Virus record (IMG/VR): IMGVR_UViG_3300042566_001028
Span: 1 to 64,000 of that record
Length of the DNA stretch: 64,000 bases
Reading direction: 5' to 3' (one strand)
Source: a virus
The notes under the pieces were generated by a model. That model was given only the letters and a program-made list of their open reading frames with translations, searched no databases and was not told the DNA's origin. Made by a program: the position numbers and the translations under genes. Shown one piece after another: positions 62,722 to 64,000 of the stretch (the first letter of the stretch is position 1; every line of letters starts with the position of its first letter).

Positions 62722-62790
62722 GCGTGGTAGGCTATGGCAGCCAATTGGTCTCCAAAACCAAAGGAGAGGGTTCAATTCCTTCACTGCGTG
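62722..62790 (+). tRNA. tRNA-Trp (CCA)
   Basis: Anticodon stem TTGGT/ACCAA with loop CTCCAAA gives CCA. The acceptor GCGTGGT/ACTGCGT pairs only with several G-U. There is just one base between acceptor and a 3-bp D-stem (GGC/GCC), so the gene is short (69 nt). T-loop is TTCAATT. Confidence 0.8.
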
Positions 62791-62795
62791 CAATT

Positions 62796-62868
62796 AGTTC
62801 TATGGTGTAATTGGATAGCACGAAACACTACGGATGTTTTAGTTTGGGTTCGATTCCTAATAGGACTA
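62796..62868 (+). tRNA. tRNA-Arg (ACG)
   Basis: Acceptor AGTTCTA/TAGGACT, anticodon stem AAACA/TGTTT with loop CTACGGA giving ACG (A34 would be edited to inosine by host TadA), T-loop TTCGATT, discriminator A then CA. Confidence 0.9.
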
Positions 62869-62874
62869 CAATAT

Positions 62875-62944
62875 GGTCAGTTTGGTCGTGGAGGCCGGTG
62901 GGACTGCAAATCTTACGGAGTTGGTTCGATTCCAACATTGACCT
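62875..62944 (+). tRNA. tRNA-Cys (GCA)
   Basis: Acceptor GGTCAGT/ATTGACC, anticodon loop CTGCAAA giving GCA, T-arm GTTGG/CCAAC with loop TTCGATT. Several G-U pairs in the anticodon stem. Discriminator T fits cysteine identity. Confidence 0.88.
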
Positions 62945-62949
62945 CAAAT

Positions 62950-63021
62950 GGTGTTTGAAGCATTAAGGTGATGCGTCGGTTTGTGGAGCCGGATAAGACG
63001 GGTCGGTACCGTCCTTACACC
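62950..63021 (+). tRNA. tRNA-His (GTG)
   Basis: The extra G at the 5' end (G-1, 62950) pairs with C73, the hallmark of tRNA-His; anticodon loop TTGTGGA gives GTG. The acceptor has two T-T mismatches. The T-loop reads GTCGGTA instead of TTCRA, an odd substitution. CCA appears to be encoded here (CCA after C73). Confidence 0.82.
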
Positions 63022-63026
63022 CCAAC

Positions 63027-63100
63027 ACCCGTATGGCGGAATTGGCATACGCAGTGGTCTTAGAAGCCATAAGTTACAGGTTCGACTCCTGTTACGGGTA
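63027..63100 (+). tRNA. tRNA-Leu (TAG) with short variable region
   Basis: Acceptor ACCCGTA/TACGGGT, Leu-type D-arm (GCGGAATTGG...CGC), anticodon stem GTGGT/GCCAT with loop CTTAGAA giving TAG (reads CUA and other CUN). The variable region is only about 5 nt, whereas leucine tRNAs normally have a long arm. Confidence 0.82.
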
Positions 63101-63106
63101 CAAATG

Positions 63107-63137
63107 TTTGGTAAAGTAAATTATTATTCGTATATTT
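63107..63137 (+). promoter_or_regulatory. Phage promoter inside the tRNA cluster
   Basis: TTTGG at 63107-63111 and TATATTT at 63131-63137, spacer 19 nt. It drives element E2 and the tRNAs from Glu onward. Confidence 0.85.
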
Positions 63138-63149
63138 AATTTATAAGGT

Positions 63150-63227
63150 TGATTGGGAACAAAAGTAGCCCGCTAAAACGAGTTAGTGAAAATCTAATAC
63201 GCTACTACCGGTTAGTAAAGCCAATCA
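63150..63227 (+). ncRNA. Structured RNA element E2
   Basis: TGATTGG (63150-63156) pairs with CCAATCA (63221-63227); AGTAGC/GCTACT (63164-63169, 63201-63206) and TTAG/CTAA lie inside. It resembles E1 at 60607-60692 (AAAAC-GAG..TAGTGA and TAAAGCC near the 3' stem). It is the first product of the promoter at 63107. Class unknown. Confidence 0.5.
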
Positions 63228-63270
63228 TAAAAGTAATCGTCCACGCACCCATCTTTTACTTTCCTTAAAT

Positions 63271-63342
63271 GCTCAGTTCGACTAAGGGTTAGGTCACATC
63301 CCTTTCACGGATGTAATACGGGTTCGAATCCCGTACTGAGTA
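63271..63342 (+). tRNA. tRNA-Glu (TTC)
   Basis: Acceptor GCTCAGT/ACTGAGT, anticodon stem CATCC/GGATG with loop CTTTCAC giving TTC, T-arm ACGGG/CCCGT. Discriminator A then CA. Confidence 0.9.
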
Positions 63343-63347
63343 CAATA

Positions 63348-63420
63348 GCCCGAGTAGCTCAGCTGGTAGAGCAACTGATTTGTAATCAGTAGGTCGTAAG
63401 TTCGATTCTTATCTTGGGCT
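63348..63420 (+). tRNA. tRNA-Thr (TGT)
   Basis: Acceptor GCCCGAG/CTTGGGC, D-arm GCTC/GAGC, anticodon stem ACTGA/TCAGT with loop TTTGTAA giving TGT, T-loop TTCGATT. Confidence 0.93.
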
Positions 63421-63424
63421 CAAT

Positions 63425-63498
63425 GGATGGGTAGTTCAGTTGGTTAGAATGTCGGCTTGTCACGCCGAAGGTCGCGGGTTCGAGTCCCGTCCCGTCCG
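63425..63498 (+). tRNA. tRNA-Asp (GTC)
   Basis: Acceptor GGATGGG/CCCGTCC, anticodon stem TCGGC/GCCGA with loop TTGTCAC giving GTC, T-arm GCGGG/CCCGT. Discriminator G fits aspartate. Confidence 0.93.
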
Positions 63499-63503
63499 CA
63501 ATG

Positions 63504-63575
63504 GGTCTGTTAGTTAAATGGATATAACTTCTCACTTCTAATGAGATGTTCGTGGTTCGATTCCACGACGGACTA
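63504..63575 (+). tRNA. tRNA-Arg (TCT)
   Basis: Acceptor GGTCTGT/ACGGACT (G-U pairs), D-arm GTTA/TAAC, anticodon stem TCTCA/TGAGA with loop CTTCTAA giving TCT, T-arm CGTGG/CCACG. Confidence 0.9.
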
Positions 63576-63581
63576 CAATAT

Positions 63582-63688
63582 GCCGGAGTGGCGGAATGAT
63601 AGTATGTACAACTATTAGACGTTCCCTTCCTAGGTGGGTGGTGTATCCGAAATGGACATCGTGTGAGTAACCAATCTCTCCTCCGGCA
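63582..63688 (+). other. Aberrant tRNA-Leu-like RNA, 107 nt
   Basis: The ends pair perfectly (GCCGGAG/CTCCGGC) with A73, the D-region begins GCGGAAT as in tRNA-Leu, and a long variable arm (about 63641-63659) is present. But the D-loop holds an inserted hairpin ATAGT/ACTAT, the anticodon region (CCC...GGG around TTCCTAGGT) gives no clean 7-nt loop, and the T-loop is TAACCAAT without TTCRA. It is either a decaying tRNA or a tRNA-shaped RNA with another role. Confidence 0.5.
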
Positions 63689-63780
63689 CCTTATGGGCTT
63701 TGGTGATACAGCCATAAAGAGAGACAGATGTTTCTCATTCACTAAAATAGGTAGGTGACTCCACACCTGCTTATTTTCTT
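63689..63780 (+). other. Spacer with hairpins and possible terminator (63744-63777)
   Basis: Contains TTATGG/CCATAA (63692-63718 region), and a 14-bp stem at 63744-63757 with 63764-63777 that ends in a T-run (some G-U). The latter may be a terminator or a processing hairpin in the tRNA transcript. Confidence 0.5.
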
Positions 63781-63782
63781 TC

Positions 63783-63856
63783 GGGAATGTAGCTCAGTTG
63801 GTTAGAGCAAAAAACTCATAATTTTGAGGTCACAGGTTCGAGCCCTGTCTTTCCCA
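63783..63856 (+). tRNA. tRNA-Met or tRNA-Ile2 (CAT)
   Basis: Acceptor GGGAATG/CTTTCCC (one T-T mismatch), D-arm GCTC/GAGC, anticodon loop CTCATAA, T-arm ACAGG/CCTGT. G1-C72 excludes an initiator. Whether C34 becomes lysidine (Ile) cannot be told from sequence alone. Confidence 0.85.
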
Positions 63857-63864
63857 CAAAAAGA

Positions 63865-63895
63865 TTTGGAAATATAAAAAAATAGTTGTATATTT
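63865..63895 (+). promoter_or_regulatory. Phage promoter of last gene in window
   Basis: TTTGG at 63865-63869 and TATATTT at 63889-63895, spacer 19 nt. The next ATG is 17 nt downstream. Confidence 0.8.
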
Positions 63896-63912
63896 ATTAA
63901 AATTAGAAAATT

Positions 63913-64000
63913 ATGAATTGGTTTGTTATTTATTATGTTATCAGTATCCTTTATTGTTTTTATCAGTTAAATGTTAAATACAAAGAAAGAGGAGTTGAAT
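63913..64000 (+). CDS. Partial small membrane protein (runs off the window)
   Basis: The frame starts NWFVIYYVISILYCFYQLN, a transmembrane segment, and stays open to the last base of the window. No family can be assigned from 29 codons. It is preceded by a standard phage promoter. Confidence 0.55.
   Translation, partial: MNWFVIYYVISILYCFYQLNVKYKERGVE

Noticed and set aside
62734-62958. Open frames crossing the tRNA genes on both strands (for example 62734-62958 + and 63386-63766 -)
   Set aside because: They run through complete tRNA cloverleafs and are side effects of these.
63027-63100. Stop-codon suppressor tRNA / alternative genetic code
   Set aside because: The anticodon TAG reads CUA, not the UAG stop; genes here end normally with TAA, TGA or TAG.
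63582-63688. tRNA-Leu containing a group I intron
   Set aside because: The extra sequence is only about 20 nt and lies in the D-loop, not in the anticodon loop; no intron core is present.

Overview
The window is a contiguous, AT-rich segment with every supported gene on the + strand. It looks like part of a large, T4-like, strictly lytic-type bacteriophage genome whose host is a Bacteroidota bacterium. The phage assignment rests on a nearly complete T4-type replisome (gp32-like SSB, UvsX, RNase H/FEN, DnaB-type helicase, family B polymerase, sliding clamp, both clamp-loader subunits), an endolysin, an ADP-ribosyltransferase and a dense tRNA array. The host assignment rests on Bacteroidota-type promoters (TTTGG, a 19-nt spacer, TATATTW), A-rich leaders with few Shine-Dalgarno sites, a DUF5522 protein, a histone H1-like protein and an Oar-like TonB-dependent receptor. 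No terminase, portal or major capsid gene lies in the window.

Layout. 0-1.4 kb: small early-type genes, including DUF3310. 1.5-19.2 kb: replication and nucleotide metabolism (SSB, UvsX, RNase H, GroES, helicase, B12-dependent ribonucleotide reductase, thioredoxin, polymerase, clamp, dUTPase, clamp loader, PD-(D/E)XK nuclease). This block is interrupted at 8.8-12.6 kb by two DUF4338 (DruA-like) proteins flanking two tandem Mom-like proteins, a candidate DNA-modification cassette. 19.2-31.4 kb: a glycan cluster of glycosyltransferases, an SGNH hydrolase, a sulfotransferase-like protein, a methyltransferase and a HAD-nucleotidyltransferase fusion. 31.4-36.1 kb: small phage proteins, an APS kinase, and an Fe-S module (IscU, 7Fe-type ferredoxin, IscA), then a histone H1-like protein. 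36.1-41.1 kb: TonB-dependent receptor and GroEL. 41-45 kb: small proteins, endolysin, ADP-ribosyltransferase. 45-58.6 kb: an unusual island of exported proteins (signal peptides, lipoboxes, beta-barrels, a CsgG-like protein, a lectin-domain adhesin, a secreted nuclease). 58.6-60 kb: an AdoMet decarboxylase-like protein and small genes.

From 60.06 kb to the end the window is almost entirely RNA genes: a tmRNA, an initiator tRNA, a large multi-hairpin non-coding RNA of about 1.1 kb behind tandem promoters, further structured RNAs, and 15 more tRNA or tRNA-like genes. Together these suggest a phage that brings its own translation-support kit (initiator tRNA, tmRNA, tRNAs), its own chaperonin and Fe-S assembly factors, and remodels the host envelope. 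Four genes start exactly 5 nt after a promoter -10 element, which implies leaderless mRNAs and may be connected to the phage-encoded initiator tRNA.

Main uncertainties: all family assignments are by eye from motifs, not from database searches. The identity of the large RNA (GOLLD/ROOL-like or new), the chemistry of the Mom/DUF4338 cassette and the role of the exported-protein island are inferences.
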